A stretch of 64,000 bases of DNA. It comes from Halosimplex pelagicum (GTDB lineage: Archaea > Halobacteriota > Halobacteria > Halobacteriales > Haloarculaceae). A program made the translations under genes and the position numbers. Below are positions 28,011-36,691 of the stretch, one piece after another. Position 1 is the stretch's first letter; the number at the start of each line of letters is the position of its first letter. The stretch spans positions 1,612,001-1,676,000 of the forward strand of contig NZ_CP058909.1 of NCBI RefSeq assembly GCF_013415905.1, written 5' to 3'. Below the pieces are notes generated by a model. It made no database searches, had not been told where the DNA came from, and saw only the letters and a list, made by a program, of their open reading frames with translations.

Positions 28011-28108
28011 GCCTGCCGACTGCGGCAGCGTTGCGTCCGCGACCAGGTCGTTTCGGGTGCTCGCGACCGGCCGCGACCGACGCGGCTGCGGTCAGCTGTT
28101 CGTAACGG

Positions 28109-28116
28109 TTATAATC
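28109..28116 (+). promoter_or_regulatory. TATA box for the lipoprotein gene at 28138
   Basis: TTATAATC is centred about 26 bp before the ATG at 28138, implying a leaderless mRNA. Confidence 0.6.
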
Positions 28117-28137
28117 TGACATGTATACGGACCTACC

Positions 28138-29259
28138 ATGCAACGACAGTGGGGGCGGCGCGAGTTCCTCGCGGCCGGGGTCGCGGGGCTCGGGGTCGGG
28201 ACTGCGGGATGTACGAGTCCGTTCGGGTCGTCGGACGGGCCGGACGTGTCGAGCGTGGCGTTCTCGTTCGCCTACCGACCGACGGCCGACGGCGGGCCGG
28301 CGGTCCGGATCGAACACGCGAGCGGGGACGGACTCCCGGCGGGCGAGGTGCGGATACGGACGAGCGACGGCGACAGCGCGCTGTGGAGCGAGCTGGGGTC
28401 GACCAGCGAGCGAGCGGACGAAGACGTGACGACCGGGGCGACCGCGCGCGTCGGCCCCGACGTGGTGAACTGGCCGAGCGCGGTCCCGCCGACCGAATCC
28501 GTGAAGGTGCTGTACGTCCCGGGCGAGCAGTCGGTGACGGAACTGGACCGGTTCGACCCGCCGACGCCCACGCCGACTGCCACCCCGATGCCGACGCCCA
28601 CGGATGCGCCGACGCCCACGGAGACACCGACGCCGACGCCCCATCCCGGGTTGGTCACCGGCTTCGAGGGCGACGACCTCTCGGCGTGGAGGGTGGCCGA
28701 GCGCGGTGCGAGCGGGTCGGCCACGTGGTCGGTCACGAGCGACCACCCCGTCAGCGGCGAGTACGCGGCGGTGTATCGCGGGGACAGGCAACAGGTGCTC
28801 GCGTCGGTCTCGGGGCTGGACACGTATCCGTCGCGCGGCGACACTGTCGAGTTCCGCTTCTACAAGGACAGCGCCGACGCGACCGGCTGGTTCGGCTTCG
28901 GCGTCCAGTCGGTGGCATACGAGGCGGGGTACAGACTCAGGGTCCGCAACCACAACTGGGCGAACCACGCGGAGACGGCGAAGCTCGCCCGACTCGACGG
29001 AACCGAACGGGAGAAGACGGTCCTCGACACGGCCGACTACGAACCCGCCGCCCACGCCGGCGAACGCCTGCGGTGGGAGGTCCAGTGGGGCGACCCGACG
29101 ATCGAGGTCCGGGCTTTCGACAGCGAGGGCGAACGACTGGTGTCGCTGTCGGCGGCGGACGAGACCTACGACGGCGGCGGAGTGGCGATCGCGGCCAACG
29201 CCTCCGATCCAGCGACGGTGTACGCCGACCGCATCCGGATCACCGACTCGTCGGCGTAG
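28138..29259 (+). CDS. Surface lipoprotein with Thr/Pro stalk and laminin-G-like C-terminal domain
   Basis: The 373-residue product starts with a Tat lipoprotein signal, GRREFLAAGVAGLGVGTAG followed by the lipobox Cys. Residues about 35-135 form a small beta domain, then a TPTPTATPMPTPTD linker, then a 200-residue C-terminal beta-sandwich beginning TGFEGDDLSAWRVAERG and ending TVYADRIRITDSSA. The latter recalls concanavalin/laminin-G-like sugar-binding domains. Thus it is probably a cell-surface protein that binds a glycan. Starting codon agrees with the TATA box. Confidence 0.7.
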   Translation: MQRQWGRREFLAAGVAGLGVGTAGCTSPFGSSDGPDVSSVAFSFAYRPTADGGPAVRIEHASGDGLPAGEVRIRTSDGDSALWSELGSTSERADEDVTTGATARVGPDVVNWPSAVPPTESVKVLYVPGEQSVTELDRFDPPTPTPTATPMPTPTDAPTPTETPTPTPHPGLVTGFEGDDLSAWRVAERGASGSATWSVTSDHPVSGEYAAVYRGDRQQVLASVSGLDTYPSRGDTVEFRFYKDSADATGWFGFGVQSVAYEAGYRLRVRNHNWANHAETAKLARLDGTEREKTVLDTADYEPAAHAGERLRWEVQWGDPTIEVRAFDSEGERLVSLSAADETYDGGGVAIAANASDPATVYADRIRITDSSA

Positions 29260-29291
29260 CGCGGACCGGCAGAACGGAGGCGCGCGAACTG

Positions 29292-29993
29292 TCAGGTCGT
29301 CTCGGCGTCGGCCTCGGAGTCGGGGTCGGGCGCCTCGACGCCCTCGGCGGCCTCGGCGGCCTCGGTGACCTTCTCGGTGTCGACGTGCCAGCGGTCGACC
29401 GTCGACTCGTAGTCGGCCAACTTGTTCGACACCTTGATCTTCAGGTCGTCGTCGTTGACGTTGATCTCGAAGACGTACTCCGGGCGGTCGTCGCCGTTGA
29501 CCCGCTGGAGGTTCGCGCTGACGAGCTCGTTGTCGAAGTAGTAGGGCGCGATCTGGGTCATCACGTTGCGGTAGACGGCGTCCTCGACCTTCCGGACGGC
29601 CTTCCGACCGGCGGAGTCGGCGGCGCGAGCGACGTAGTCCAGCGACTCGCCCCACTTGTCGACGGCCTCGTCGGTCTCCTCGTCTTCGAGGTTCTCGTAG
29701 GACTCGGTGAGCTTCTCGCCAGCCTTCTGCAGGTCCTCGTCGGGGTCCTTGCCGGCCTTCTCGCCCTCGCCCTCGGCGACGCTGGCCTGGTCGGCGGTCT
29801 TCTCGTTGACGTCCTCGTCGAGTCGCTCGTGGCTCTTCGGTCGCCACTCGTCGAACTCGTCGAGGGCGGCCAACGACACGCCGTCCTCGCCGTCGTCGCG
29901 CAGGTCCTTCAGCGCGCGGACGATGCGCTCGCCGTGTTCGACGGCGTCGACCCACCCGCCGCGGGTCTTGAAGCCGGAGACGCTCTCCTCCAT
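29292..29993 (-). CDS. Conserved haloarchaeal acidic protein (DUF5828-like)
   Basis: The 233-residue cytoplasmic protein starts MEESVSGFKTRGGWVDAVEH, has a charged helical middle with AEGEGEKAGKDPDEDLQKAG, and an alpha/beta C-terminal half with MTQIAPYYFDNELVSANLQR and EYVFEINVNDDDLKIKVSN. I believe it is the family named DUF5828; the role is unknown. Its start codon shares one base with the stop of the upstream 73-residue gene (TAATG), so the pair is translationally coupled. Confidence 0.7.
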   Translation of the reverse strand: MEESVSGFKTRGGWVDAVEHGERIVRALKDLRDDGEDGVSLAALDEFDEWRPKSHERLDEDVNEKTADQASVAEGEGEKAGKDPDEDLQKAGEKLTESYENLEDEETDEAVDKWGESLDYVARAADSAGRKAVRKVEDAVYRNVMTQIAPYYFDNELVSANLQRVNGDDRPEYVFEINVNDDDLKIKVSNKLADYESTVDRWHVDTEKVTEAAEAAEGVEAPDPDSEADAETT

Positions 29994-30214
29994 TATCGCC
30001 CGTAGGTGATCTTCGTCGCGAGTTGGTCGATCCGACGCTTCGCCCGGCCGAGCAGGACCTGGGGCGCGGCGGCGCGGCGCAGTCGGTCTTCGGGGACCTC
30101 GATGCGGGCGTCGCCGAACGGGTCGCGGTCGCTCCCGTCGTCGCCTTCGCTCGCGGCACTGACGACGCTGGTCATGCTGCAGCGACCGCACGCCTCGGTG
30201 TCTTTCGGAGCCAT
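29993..30214 (-). CDS. Small conserved protein coupled to the DUF5828-like gene
   Basis: The 73-residue protein begins MAPKDTEACGRCSM, with a CxxC pair that might bind zinc only as part of a dimer, and ends in a basic helix, LLGRAKRRIDQLATKITYGR. Its stop overlaps the next start by one nucleotide. GTTTAACC on the reverse strand near 30243-30250 may be its TATA box. Function unknown. Confidence 0.65.
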   Translation of the reverse strand: MAPKDTEACGRCSMTSVVSAASEGDDGSDRDPFGDARIEVPEDRLRRAAAPQVLLGRAKRRIDQLATKITYGR

Positions 30215-30279
30215 CGATTCAACGGTGGTTCGCGCTCGGCGTGGTTAAACTTCACCCCTCCGCCCCGGGCGTGGGAGAC

Positions 30280-30287
30280 GTTTTTAC
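30280..30287 (+). promoter_or_regulatory. TATA-like element for the 30311/30382 transcript
   Basis: GTTTTTAC is centred 27 bp before the ATG at 30311, so the mRNA is expected to start at or next to that codon, 70 nt before the main GTG start. Confidence 0.45.
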
Positions 30288-30310
30288 CGCCCGGGGCCGA
30301 CAGGCATGGT

Positions 30311-30385
30311 ATGGAGTACCATCACGGGGTAGCGGGGGCCCCGGCCGTCGCCGACGGCCCCACCGCCGGGGGAGCCGAACCGTGA
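30311..30385 (+). CDS. Possible 24-residue leader peptide overlapping the next gene
   Basis: ATG at 30311 opens 24 codons starting MEYHHGVAGAPAVADG and ends in TGA at 30383-30385, which overlaps the GTG start of the following gene (GTGA). The promoter spacing would make it a leaderless first reading frame. It may couple translation to the downstream gene. A short chance frame is the alternative. Confidence 0.35.
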   Translation: MEYHHGVAGAPAVADGPTAGGAEP

Positions 30386-31023
30386 GCGACCGCGAGGAGC
30401 GCGGCCCCGACGGGGCCGACGAGGCCGCAGCCGCGGAGCTGGACGAGGCGACCGCGACCGGGGAGGCGACGCCCGAGGACGTGCCGGTCTGGGACGACGA
30501 GTACGTCGAGCGGGTGAGCGGGCGGCTGCTGCACAACTTCGACCTGGAGAAGGAGCGGACGGTCGCGGGGGAGTCGTTCACGCTGTACGGGCGGATGGAC
30601 ATCGAGAGCCGCAAACAGCTGTTCCACGCGGCGCTGAACTACGCGAACCACGACTCGACCGAGCACCTGTTCGTCGCGCGCCGGGACGGCGTCGGCGTCG
30701 CGGATCTCGAAGCGCTCGTCGAGTGGGCCCACGACCTGGCCGACGAGTGGATCGACGCCGACGAGGAACACTTCAGTACGGACTTCACGGTGGCGCTGGT
30801 CGTGCCGCGGATTCCCGAGGCGGTCCGGGAGTTCGTCGAGGGGTTCAAGGACCGGACGCTGATCAAGTACGGCTACTACGGCCACTACGAGGTGAATCTG
30901 GTCGTCGTGGCACCGGACCGGGAAGAAATCGCGACGAGCCGGGCGACCGACCTCGACCGGGCGTTCGCGCTGTGGGCCGAGCCGGAAGCGGAGTCGTCGG
31001 GGCTGTTGAGTCGCCTGTTCTAG
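30382..31023 (+). CDS. Conserved haloarchaeal protein of unknown function
   Basis: The 213-residue acidic protein has a disordered N-terminus (residues 1-40, Ala/Glu/Asp-rich), then an alpha/beta domain with NFDLEKERTVAGESFTLYGR, FVARRDGVGVADLEALVEWA and LIKYGYYGHYEVNLVVVAPD. I do not recognise a named family. The GTG at 30382 is the only reasonable start, as upstream in-frame sequence is Arg-rich. Its stop codon overlaps the stop of the convergent cstA gene by two bases. Confidence 0.7.
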   Translation: MSDREERGPDGADEAAAAELDEATATGEATPEDVPVWDDEYVERVSGRLLHNFDLEKERTVAGESFTLYGRMDIESRKQLFHAALNYANHDSTEHLFVARRDGVGVADLEALVEWAHDLADEWIDADEEHFSTDFTVALVVPRIPEAVREFVEGFKDRTLIKYGYYGHYEVNLVVVAPDREEIATSRATDLDRAFALWAEPEAESSGLLSRLF

Positions 31024-32888
31024 TCGTCGCCGGGCTCGACGCCGCCGCCTCCGCCGCCGGAGCCGACGATGGCCTCGCGGTCGAGGCCACCGCGGGCCTC
31101 CCGGATGTTGTTGTAGCTGAACCAGACGAGCCCGAAGATGAGCCCGACGAGTACCAGCGCGATGACGCTCTGGAGGGCGAGCGACGCGGCCCCGACGAGT
31201 CCGCTGTACTCGCCGGCCAGGAGCGCGGTCGGGTTGCGATAGAGACCGATGGTCGCGAGCGCGATGACGGTCACCGCGAGCATGAAGACCAGCGGTACGC
31301 CGGTGCTGACGAGCTGTTTGTTGTCGTCCCAGTTGGCGAGCCAGACGGTCGCGACCAGCAGCGCGAGCGCCGCGAGCGCCTGGTTGGCGCCGCCGAACAG
31401 GGGCCAGATGTTCGACCACTGGCCGGAGGCGACGAGGAAGTAGCCCGCCAGCGAGAGGACGCCGGCGTTGACGTAGCGGTTGGTGACCGTGCGTTCGAGG
31501 TCGGTCTCGGGGGTGCCGACGATCTCTTCGAGCATGTAGCGGCCGAGTCGCATCGCGGTGTCGGTGCTGGTCAGCAGGAAGCTGACGAACACGAGGCCGA
31601 TGAACGTCGCTGCGGCGGTGACCCCGACGCCGAAGACCGTCAGCAGGGCGCCCCCACCGGCGGGGAACGTGACGAGCGCGGAACTGAGCGAGTCGCCCGC
31701 GCCGACGACCAGCGAGACGGCGAGGATCGCGGTGATCGCGAGCAGGCCCTCGCCGAGCATCCCGCCGTAGCCGATGAGCCGGGCGTCGCTCTCCTTGTTC
31801 AGCTGCTTGGCGGTCGTCCCCGAGGAGACCAGCGAGTGGAACCCGCTGATGGTCCCGCAGGCGATGGTGACGAACAGGAACGGGAACAGCGCACCGAGTT
31901 CCGGATGGATGAAGCCGGTCCAGCCGGGGATCTGCGTCGTCAGCGACGTGACTTGCACGCCCTCGATACCGGCGGAGGCGACGTTGATCGTGATGTCGGT
32001 GAAGCCGACCACGGTCCCGACGATGGCGCCGAGGATCATCCCGCCGACGCCCGTGTACAGCAGGCTGGAGGTGAGGAAGTCACGCGGCTGGAGCAGCACC
32101 CAGACGGGCAGGACGCTCGCGGCGAAGGCGTAGAGCACGGTCACGAGCACCCAGCCGGCCATGTTGGGGTTGGTCGCGTTCGCCATCGGGAGGAACTCGC
32201 CGCTGCTCCCCAGCAGGACGATCGTCTCGGCCGGCAGCCCCTCGCGGGCGAACAGCGCCACGGGGTACTCCAGGCCGACCCAGACGCCGCCGAACACCAG
32301 CGCCACGAAGGCGACGGCGCCCGGCAGGAAGGGGCCGTTCAGCTGGTAGAGGTACACCCCGAAGAGGATCGCCAGCGCGATGTAGACGAACGACGCCGTC
32401 GCCGTCCACGGGAAGGCGTCGAACACCAGCCCGATCAGGTAGGCGAACGCGGCGATGACGAGGATGATCGTCAGGTACGCGAACCACAGCAGCATGTCCT
32501 TGCCGCGCTCGCCGACGTACTGGCCGATGATGTACCCGATCGACTTGCCGTCGTGACGGACGCTGGAGGACAGCGACATGAAGTCGTGGACGGCGCCGAA
32601 CAGGGGGTTGCCGACCGCGACCCAGATCACCGCCGGGATCCACCCGAACGCAGCCGCGGCCGTGATCGGCCCCGCGATCGGCGCGCCGCCGGCGATACTC
32701 GAGTAGTGGTGGCCGAGTAAGACCGGCTTTTTCGATGGGACGTACTCCTGTCCGTCGTCGTATTTGTGCGCCGGTGTCTCACGGTCGTCGTCGAGTTCGA
32801 CGAACCGGGCCAGGTACCTCGAATACCCGAGATACCCCGCCGAGAACGTTGCCAGTGCCGCTATCGCGAGCCACATCACCTGTACCAT
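31020..32888 (-). CDS. cstA: Carbon starvation protein CstA family (peptide/pyruvate transporter)
   Basis: The 622-residue protein has about 16 transmembrane helices and the CstA hallmarks: GHHYSSIAGGAPIAGPITA near residues 58-76, FGAVHDFMSLSSSVRHDGKS, and ATIACGTISGFHSLVSSGTT-type sequence in the middle. Family members take up pyruvate or peptides when carbon is scarce. The C-terminal Gly-rich tail (SGGGGGGVEPGDD) is cytoplasmic. Start fixed at 32888 by the hydrophobic N-terminus MVQVMWLAIAAL. An AT-rich stretch 15-75 bp upstream holds promoter elements. Confidence 0.92.
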   Translation of the reverse strand: MVQVMWLAIAALATFSAGYLGYSRYLARFVELDDDRETPAHKYDDGQEYVPSKKPVLLGHHYSSIAGGAPIAGPITAAAAFGWIPAVIWVAVGNPLFGAVHDFMSLSSSVRHDGKSIGYIIGQYVGERGKDMLLWFAYLTIILVIAAFAYLIGLVFDAFPWTATASFVYIALAILFGVYLYQLNGPFLPGAVAFVALVFGGVWVGLEYPVALFAREGLPAETIVLLGSSGEFLPMANATNPNMAGWVLVTVLYAFAASVLPVWVLLQPRDFLTSSLLYTGVGGMILGAIVGTVVGFTDITINVASAGIEGVQVTSLTTQIPGWTGFIHPELGALFPFLFVTIACGTISGFHSLVSSGTTAKQLNKESDARLIGYGGMLGEGLLAITAILAVSLVVGAGDSLSSALVTFPAGGGALLTVFGVGVTAAATFIGLVFVSFLLTSTDTAMRLGRYMLEEIVGTPETDLERTVTNRYVNAGVLSLAGYFLVASGQWSNIWPLFGGANQALAALALLVATVWLANWDDNKQLVSTGVPLVFMLAVTVIALATIGLYRNPTALLAGEYSGLVGAASLALQSVIALVLVGLIFGLVWFSYNNIREARGGLDREAIVGSGGGGGGVEPGDD

Positions 32889-33088
32889 GTGTTGTCACCA
32901 CACACCGTACATCACGAAAGAACACCATAAAACTTGAAGATTATGATATACTATATCAGACACTTACTGGGAGTAAAACGGCGGTACGAGCGACCGTGCC
33001 AGGTCAGTGCGCGGTCCGGTACCTCTCTCGGGTGGGTGCGGTGTTACCTGCGTTATAGATCCGGCGGCGAGCGCGGCCGGTTCCCGCC
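32889..33088. promoter_or_regulatory. AT-rich promoter region of cstA
   Basis: The 200-bp gap contains the A+T-rich run CATAAAACTTGAAGATTATG and ATATACTATATC (32925-32960), in contrast to its GC-rich surroundings. GTTTTATG on the reverse strand (about 32926-32933) would start a transcript about 15 nt before cstA. The remaining part, near the end of the ATPase gene, shows nothing clear. Confidence 0.45.
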
Positions 33089-34060
33089 TCACGCCTCGGC
33101 GGAGGCCACGTCGACGTCGACGGCGAGTTCGTCGGCCACCGCCGCGAGCAGGTCGCCTTTCACCTCGCGGACGCGCGACTCGACCTCGGCGACGACCGGT
33201 TCGTCGAACTCGCGGTCGATCTCGTCGATCCGCTCGCGCTCGGTCGCGACGCGCTCGCGGAGCCACGTGGCGCCCCGGCCCCGCTCGTCGTCGTCGGGCG
33301 CGGGCGTCACCCTGTTGACGACGAACCCCTCGACTCCCAGGTCCTGCTCGGCCACCTCCGCGACCGCCCGCTCGGTCTCGCGGATCGACAGCTCGTCGGG
33401 GTTGAGCACGACGAAAAACGCTGCGTCCTCGCGCAGCGTCCGGCCGGCGAACTCGAACTTCTCCTTGCGGCCCTGCAGGTGGGCGATCAGCGGGTCCTCG
33501 TCGAGCTTCCGTCGGGCCTCCCGGCCGCCGACGGCCGCCTTCTCGAACAGGTCGACCGACTTGGTCCGCTTGGCGACGAGCCGTTCGATCCACTCCCCGA
33601 GGAAGTCCGGCAGCGCGAGCAGTCGCAGCGTCCCCCCGGTCGGCGACGTGTCGAAGACGACGCGGTCGTAGTCGTCGGCCTCGCGCATGACCTGGACGAA
33701 TCGGTCGAACAGCGCGGCCTCGTATGCGCCCGGCGTCCGGTGGGCGAGTTCGATCTGGCGGTCGATCTCGTTGACGATGGCGGCGCTGACCTGTTCGTTC
33801 ATGCGCCGCCGGATCTCCCGCATGTGCCGCTCGACCTCCTCGTCGGGGTCTACCTCCATCGCCCACAGCCCCTCGTGGCCGTCGACCGCGCTCGGGTCGT
33901 CGCCGAAGGCCTGGTCGAACACGTCGGCGGTGCTGTGGGCCGGGTCCGTCGAGACGACGAGCGTGTCCAGCCCCGCCTCGGCGCATTTGAGCGCGTAGGC
34001 GCAGGAGACGGTCGTCTTGCCGACGCCGCCCTTCCCGCCGAAGAAGACGAACTTCTCCAC
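33089..34060 (-). CDS. ArsA/Get3 (TRC40) family ATPase
   Basis: The 323-residue protein is a deviant Walker-A ATPase: FFGGKGGVGKTTVSCAYA at its N-terminus, switch II DTSPTGGTLRLL, and VVLNPDELSIRETERA. In eukaryotes the family inserts tail-anchored membrane proteins; bacterial members expel arsenite with ArsB. Neither a CxxC zinc pair nor ArsB is seen, so an arsenic role is not supported. GTG at 34060 is chosen because GGAGG lies 10 nt before it; an ATG at 34090 would add ten residues. It follows the 104-residue gene by 49 bp and is likely co-transcribed. Confidence 0.85.
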   Translation of the reverse strand: MEKFVFFGGKGGVGKTTVSCAYALKCAEAGLDTLVVSTDPAHSTADVFDQAFGDDPSAVDGHEGLWAMEVDPDEEVERHMREIRRRMNEQVSAAIVNEIDRQIELAHRTPGAYEAALFDRFVQVMREADDYDRVVFDTSPTGGTLRLLALPDFLGEWIERLVAKRTKSVDLFEKAAVGGREARRKLDEDPLIAHLQGRKEKFEFAGRTLREDAAFFVVLNPDELSIRETERAVAEVAEQDLGVEGFVVNRVTPAPDDDERGRGATWLRERVATERERIDEIDREFDEPVVAEVESRVREVKGDLLAAVADELAVDVDVASAEA

Positions 34061-34109
34061 GGTCAGACCGCCTCCGGTGTGCGGTCGCATCGGGTGCTGG
34101 TCCCCGCCA

Positions 34110-34424
34110 TCAGTGGAAGTGGTACTGCTGGCCCTTGCGTTCGAGCAGCGACCCGCGGTCCCACATGCGCCGCTCCCAGTCCTCGAACTCCTCGGCGAGG
34201 TACGGAAGGAGTTCGACCGTGTAGTACGACGCCGGGCTCGGGATGCCGAAGGCGTCGGCGAAACAGGCGAACAGGAACGTGTCCTCCACGTCCTCGGCCT
34301 CCTTCTCGATCTTCTCGAAGGAGGGATGCTCGACCATCCCGTGATAGAGCCCGTGGAGCCACTCCTCGACCCACTCGCGGAACGACGCGATGCGCCGGGC
34401 GAGCGGCCGGTCGCCGTCTATCAT
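34110..34424 (-). CDS. Conserved small protein next to the ArsA-like ATPase
   Basis: The 104-residue protein is mainly helical, beginning MIDGDRPLARRIASFREWVE and ending LLERKGQQYHFH, with FACFADAFGIPSPASYYTVE in the centre. It has no signal or membrane segment. The gene is upstream of the ATPase in the same direction, so a functional tie is likely. A promoter element TCTTTAAG lies about 27 bp upstream on the same strand. Family unknown to me. Confidence 0.7.
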   Translation of the reverse strand: MIDGDRPLARRIASFREWVEEWLHGLYHGMVEHPSFEKIEKEAEDVEDTFLFACFADAFGIPSPASYYTVELLPYLAEEFEDWERRMWDRGSLLERKGQQYHFH

Positions 34425-34580
34425 GAACGTTTGTAGCAGACCGTCGCACTTAAAGATAACAGCGGGGCGGCGGGCGTCGCCCGGGCGACGCGAACGGGAC
34501 CCGTCGTGGCTCCCCCGATCCCATGGGTTCGGACGGATCCGGGCGGACCCGGGCGGACGGTCTCGACCCGGCGGCTCCAC

Positions 34581-34805
34581 TCAGCAGGCGCAGCCGGTCG
34601 ACGCGGCCGAGCGCTCGAACGACATCTCGTCGCCGCAGACGGGGCACTGGGGCGAGCCCTCGCCCGCGGCGTCGAGGTCGAGGACGCGCTCGTCGCAGTC
34701 GTGACACCAGTAGGCGCCCTCGGACTGCCGGGCCGGCTCCTCGCCCCGTGTGGGATTCCGCGTCGAGGCGCGGAGCAGTTCCGTGACGGTGGTGAACACA
34801 CCCAT
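34581..34805 (-). CDS. Small zinc-ribbon protein
   Basis: The 74-residue protein carries two CxxC pairs, YWCHDCDERV and QCPVCGDEM, spaced 16 residues apart, the hallmark of a zinc ribbon, and ends with GCAC. Many haloarchaeal proteins of this size are conserved but unstudied; nucleic-acid or protein binding is plausible. Confidence 0.75.
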   Translation of the reverse strand: MGVFTTVTELLRASTRNPTRGEEPARQSEGAYWCHDCDERVLDLDAAGEGSPQCPVCGDEMSFERSAASTGCAC

Positions 34806-34890
34806 GGGCGTCCGGATGTTTCAGCTCCAGTGACATAATCGTCCGCCGGTCGTGCGAGCGCGACGCACGGGCGCGGCGACGCCACTCCGT

Positions 34891-35301
34891 CTATTCGAGG
34901 TCGTCGGCGAGCCGGTCGAGCGCGCGGTCGAGTTCGCCCCGGCGCTTCCAGACCGCGACGCGGTCGGTGACGGCCGCCAGCGGGAGCCCCAGGCCGACGC
35001 CCGACCGGGCGGTGACGAGCGTCCCCTCGTCGTCGGCCGCCCAGGTGAGGTCGGTCCACATCTCGTCGAACGGGCCGGCGTCGCCGACCTGCTCGTAGCG
35101 CAGGCCGCCCTCCCGGGCCTCGAACCGGAGGGCGACACCGACGCCGCGGGCCCCCGCTGTCACGAAGGTCGTCTCGTCGCGCTCCTCGATGTCGTGTACC
35201 TCGAAACTGCCCTCGTACTCGACGACGACGCCCGGTTCGAGCGCTCGCCGCACCTCGGCCGGCGTCGCGCCGACGAACCGCTCGACCGTGACTTCTCGCA
35301 T
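34891..35301 (-). CDS. SRPBCC/polyketide-cyclase-like protein
   Basis: The 136-residue protein fits the START/Bet-v-1 fold: an opening strand VTVERFVGATPAEVRRAL, central strands with VVEYEGSFEVHDIEERDET and a long C-terminal helix WKRRGELDRALDRLADDLE. Such proteins bind a hydrophobic ligand in a deep cavity. Ligand unknown. Cytoplasmic, single gene. Confidence 0.8.
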   Translation of the reverse strand: MREVTVERFVGATPAEVRRALEPGVVVEYEGSFEVHDIEERDETTFVTAGARGVGVALRFEAREGGLRYEQVGDAGPFDEMWTDLTWAADDEGTLVTARSGVGLGLPLAAVTDRVAVWKRRGELDRALDRLADDLE

Positions 35302-35501
35302 CGACCCGTTCGTCGGGGCCGCGGGGCTTAAGCGCTGGCCCGGCCCCCCGTACCGGGCGGACGCGCCGTCACGTCCGTCGGTCCGTCGGTCTCGCGGGGA
35401 AATCCTTACCAGCGGGGCGTCCGTTCGGTCGGAGACATGTGTGGGGCCCGAGTGCGCGACGGCGCGTCGAGCGGCGACCGACCGACGAGACGGGGACGGC
35501 C

Positions 35502-36005
35502 GTGACCGACCCCGCTGGCGGGCGTGACGATTCGGACGGCCTCACCCGCAGGGCGGCCCTGGCGGCGGTCGGCGCCGGGGCGGCGACGGGGCTCGCGGGC
35601 TGTCTCGGCGGCGGCCGCGAGACGGTCGTCCTGACCGGGATGGAGCTGTACAACTGGACCGGCGCCTCGATCACCGTCGAGATCACACTCTCGGCCGACG
35701 GGTCGGAGCTGTTTGCGACGACCGAGACCGTCGCGAACGACTCCAGCACCAGAATCACCCGCGACTGGTCGGGCGAACCCGCGGCCTACCGGCTGCAGGT
35801 CGACCCCGTCGACGCGGACCTCGACGTGGACGCGGAGCTACCGGACGGCACCTGGGCCCGCGGGCGGTGCGCCTGGGCGGAGGTCGACTTCGGCAGCCCC
35901 AACCGCCAGCGAGAGCCCGGCGGCGCGACGGAAGCGTACTCCGCCAGCGCCCAACTCCGCGAGAACGACGAGGGCCCCTTCGGCGAGCAGTGCCCCTCGG
36001 AGTGA
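35502..36005 (+). CDS. Tat lipoprotein of unknown function
   Basis: From GTG at 35502 the product is 167 residues with a Tat-like signal TRRAALAAVGAGAATGLAG and a lipobox Cys, then a small beta-rich domain (VVLTGMELYNWTGASITVEI) and two further Cys (GRCAWAEVDF and GEQCPSE) that may form a disulfide. An earlier GTG at 35439 would lengthen the N-terminus with Arg-rich sequence and is less likely. It has an externally exposed anchored domain; role unknown. Confidence 0.65.
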   Translation: MTDPAGGRDDSDGLTRRAALAAVGAGAATGLAGCLGGGRETVVLTGMELYNWTGASITVEITLSADGSELFATTETVANDSSTRITRDWSGEPAAYRLQVDPVDADLDVDAELPDGTWARGRCAWAEVDFGSPNRQREPGGATEAYSASAQLRENDEGPFGEQCPSE

Positions 36006-36108
36006 CCGCGGCGGCGTCCCGGAACCGGTCCCCGTCGCCCCGGAGTCGGGCCCAGGTCGCCCCGACGGTGCGGGGTGTTTCAAGTGCGTCGCCCCCGTAG
36101 CGTGGGTG

Positions 36109-36555
36109 ATGGCCGAGGACATCCCGCGGGACAAGCCGATCTTGTTGTTCGACGGCGTCTGCAACCTCTGCAACGGGTCGATCCAGTTCGTCATCGAGCA
36201 CGACCCCGAGGGCGTCTTCCGGTTCGCGCCGCTGCAGTCGGCTGCCGGCGAGCGGTTGCTGGACGACGTGGGTTTCGAGGACTACGACTTCGACACGTTC
36301 GTCCTCGTCGACGGCGACGACTACTACACGAAATCGGAGGCCGCACTGCGGGTGGCGAGCGAACTGGAGTTTCCGTGGTCGCTCGCCGGGGTCGGGCGCG
36401 TCGTGCCGCGGCCGCTCCGGGACGCCGTCTACGATACGGTCGCGAGCCACCGCTACGCCGTCTTCGGCAAGAAGGCCCAGTGCATGATCCCCTCGCCCGA
36501 GATTCGCGAGCGGTTCGTCGAGATGAGCGACGGGCGCGCCGAAGCCGACGACTGA
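36109..36555 (+). CDS. DCC family thiol-disulfide oxidoreductase (DUF393)
   Basis: The 148-residue protein has the family motif DGVCNLC at residues 15-21 (DxxCxxC) in a thioredoxin-like fold, then RFAPLQS, DTFVLVDGDDYYTKSEAALRV and RYAVFGKKAQCMIPSPEI. Members are predicted redox proteins with few characterised examples. The ATG at 36109 fits the family start. Confidence 0.88.
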   Translation: MAEDIPRDKPILLFDGVCNLCNGSIQFVIEHDPEGVFRFAPLQSAAGERLLDDVGFEDYDFDTFVLVDGDDYYTKSEAALRVASELEFPWSLAGVGRVVPRPLRDAVYDTVASHRYAVFGKKAQCMIPSPEIRERFVEMSDGRAEADD

Positions 36556-36559
36556 GTTC

Positions 36560-36691
36560 TCATTCAGTCTCTTCACGGGTCGCTCTCGCCCGTTCGAACA
36601 GCTGCTTCGCGAAATAGACCGCGAACAGGAGGACCAGCGCCGCGACGAACCACTGGTCCGGACCGACGGTCGGCGTGACGAAGTCGCTCAC
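36560..36691 (-). CDS. Small single-helix membrane protein
   Basis: GTG at 36691 opens 43 codons: a short exposed part, VSDFVTPTVGPDQ, one transmembrane helix WFVAALVLLFAVYF, then a charged tail AKQLFERARATREETE. It converges on the DCC gene with a 4-bp gap. Its size and pattern resemble other haloarchaeal mini membrane proteins. The start is uncertain. Confidence 0.45.
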   Translation of the reverse strand: MSDFVTPTVGPDQWFVAALVLLFAVYFAKQLFERARATREETE

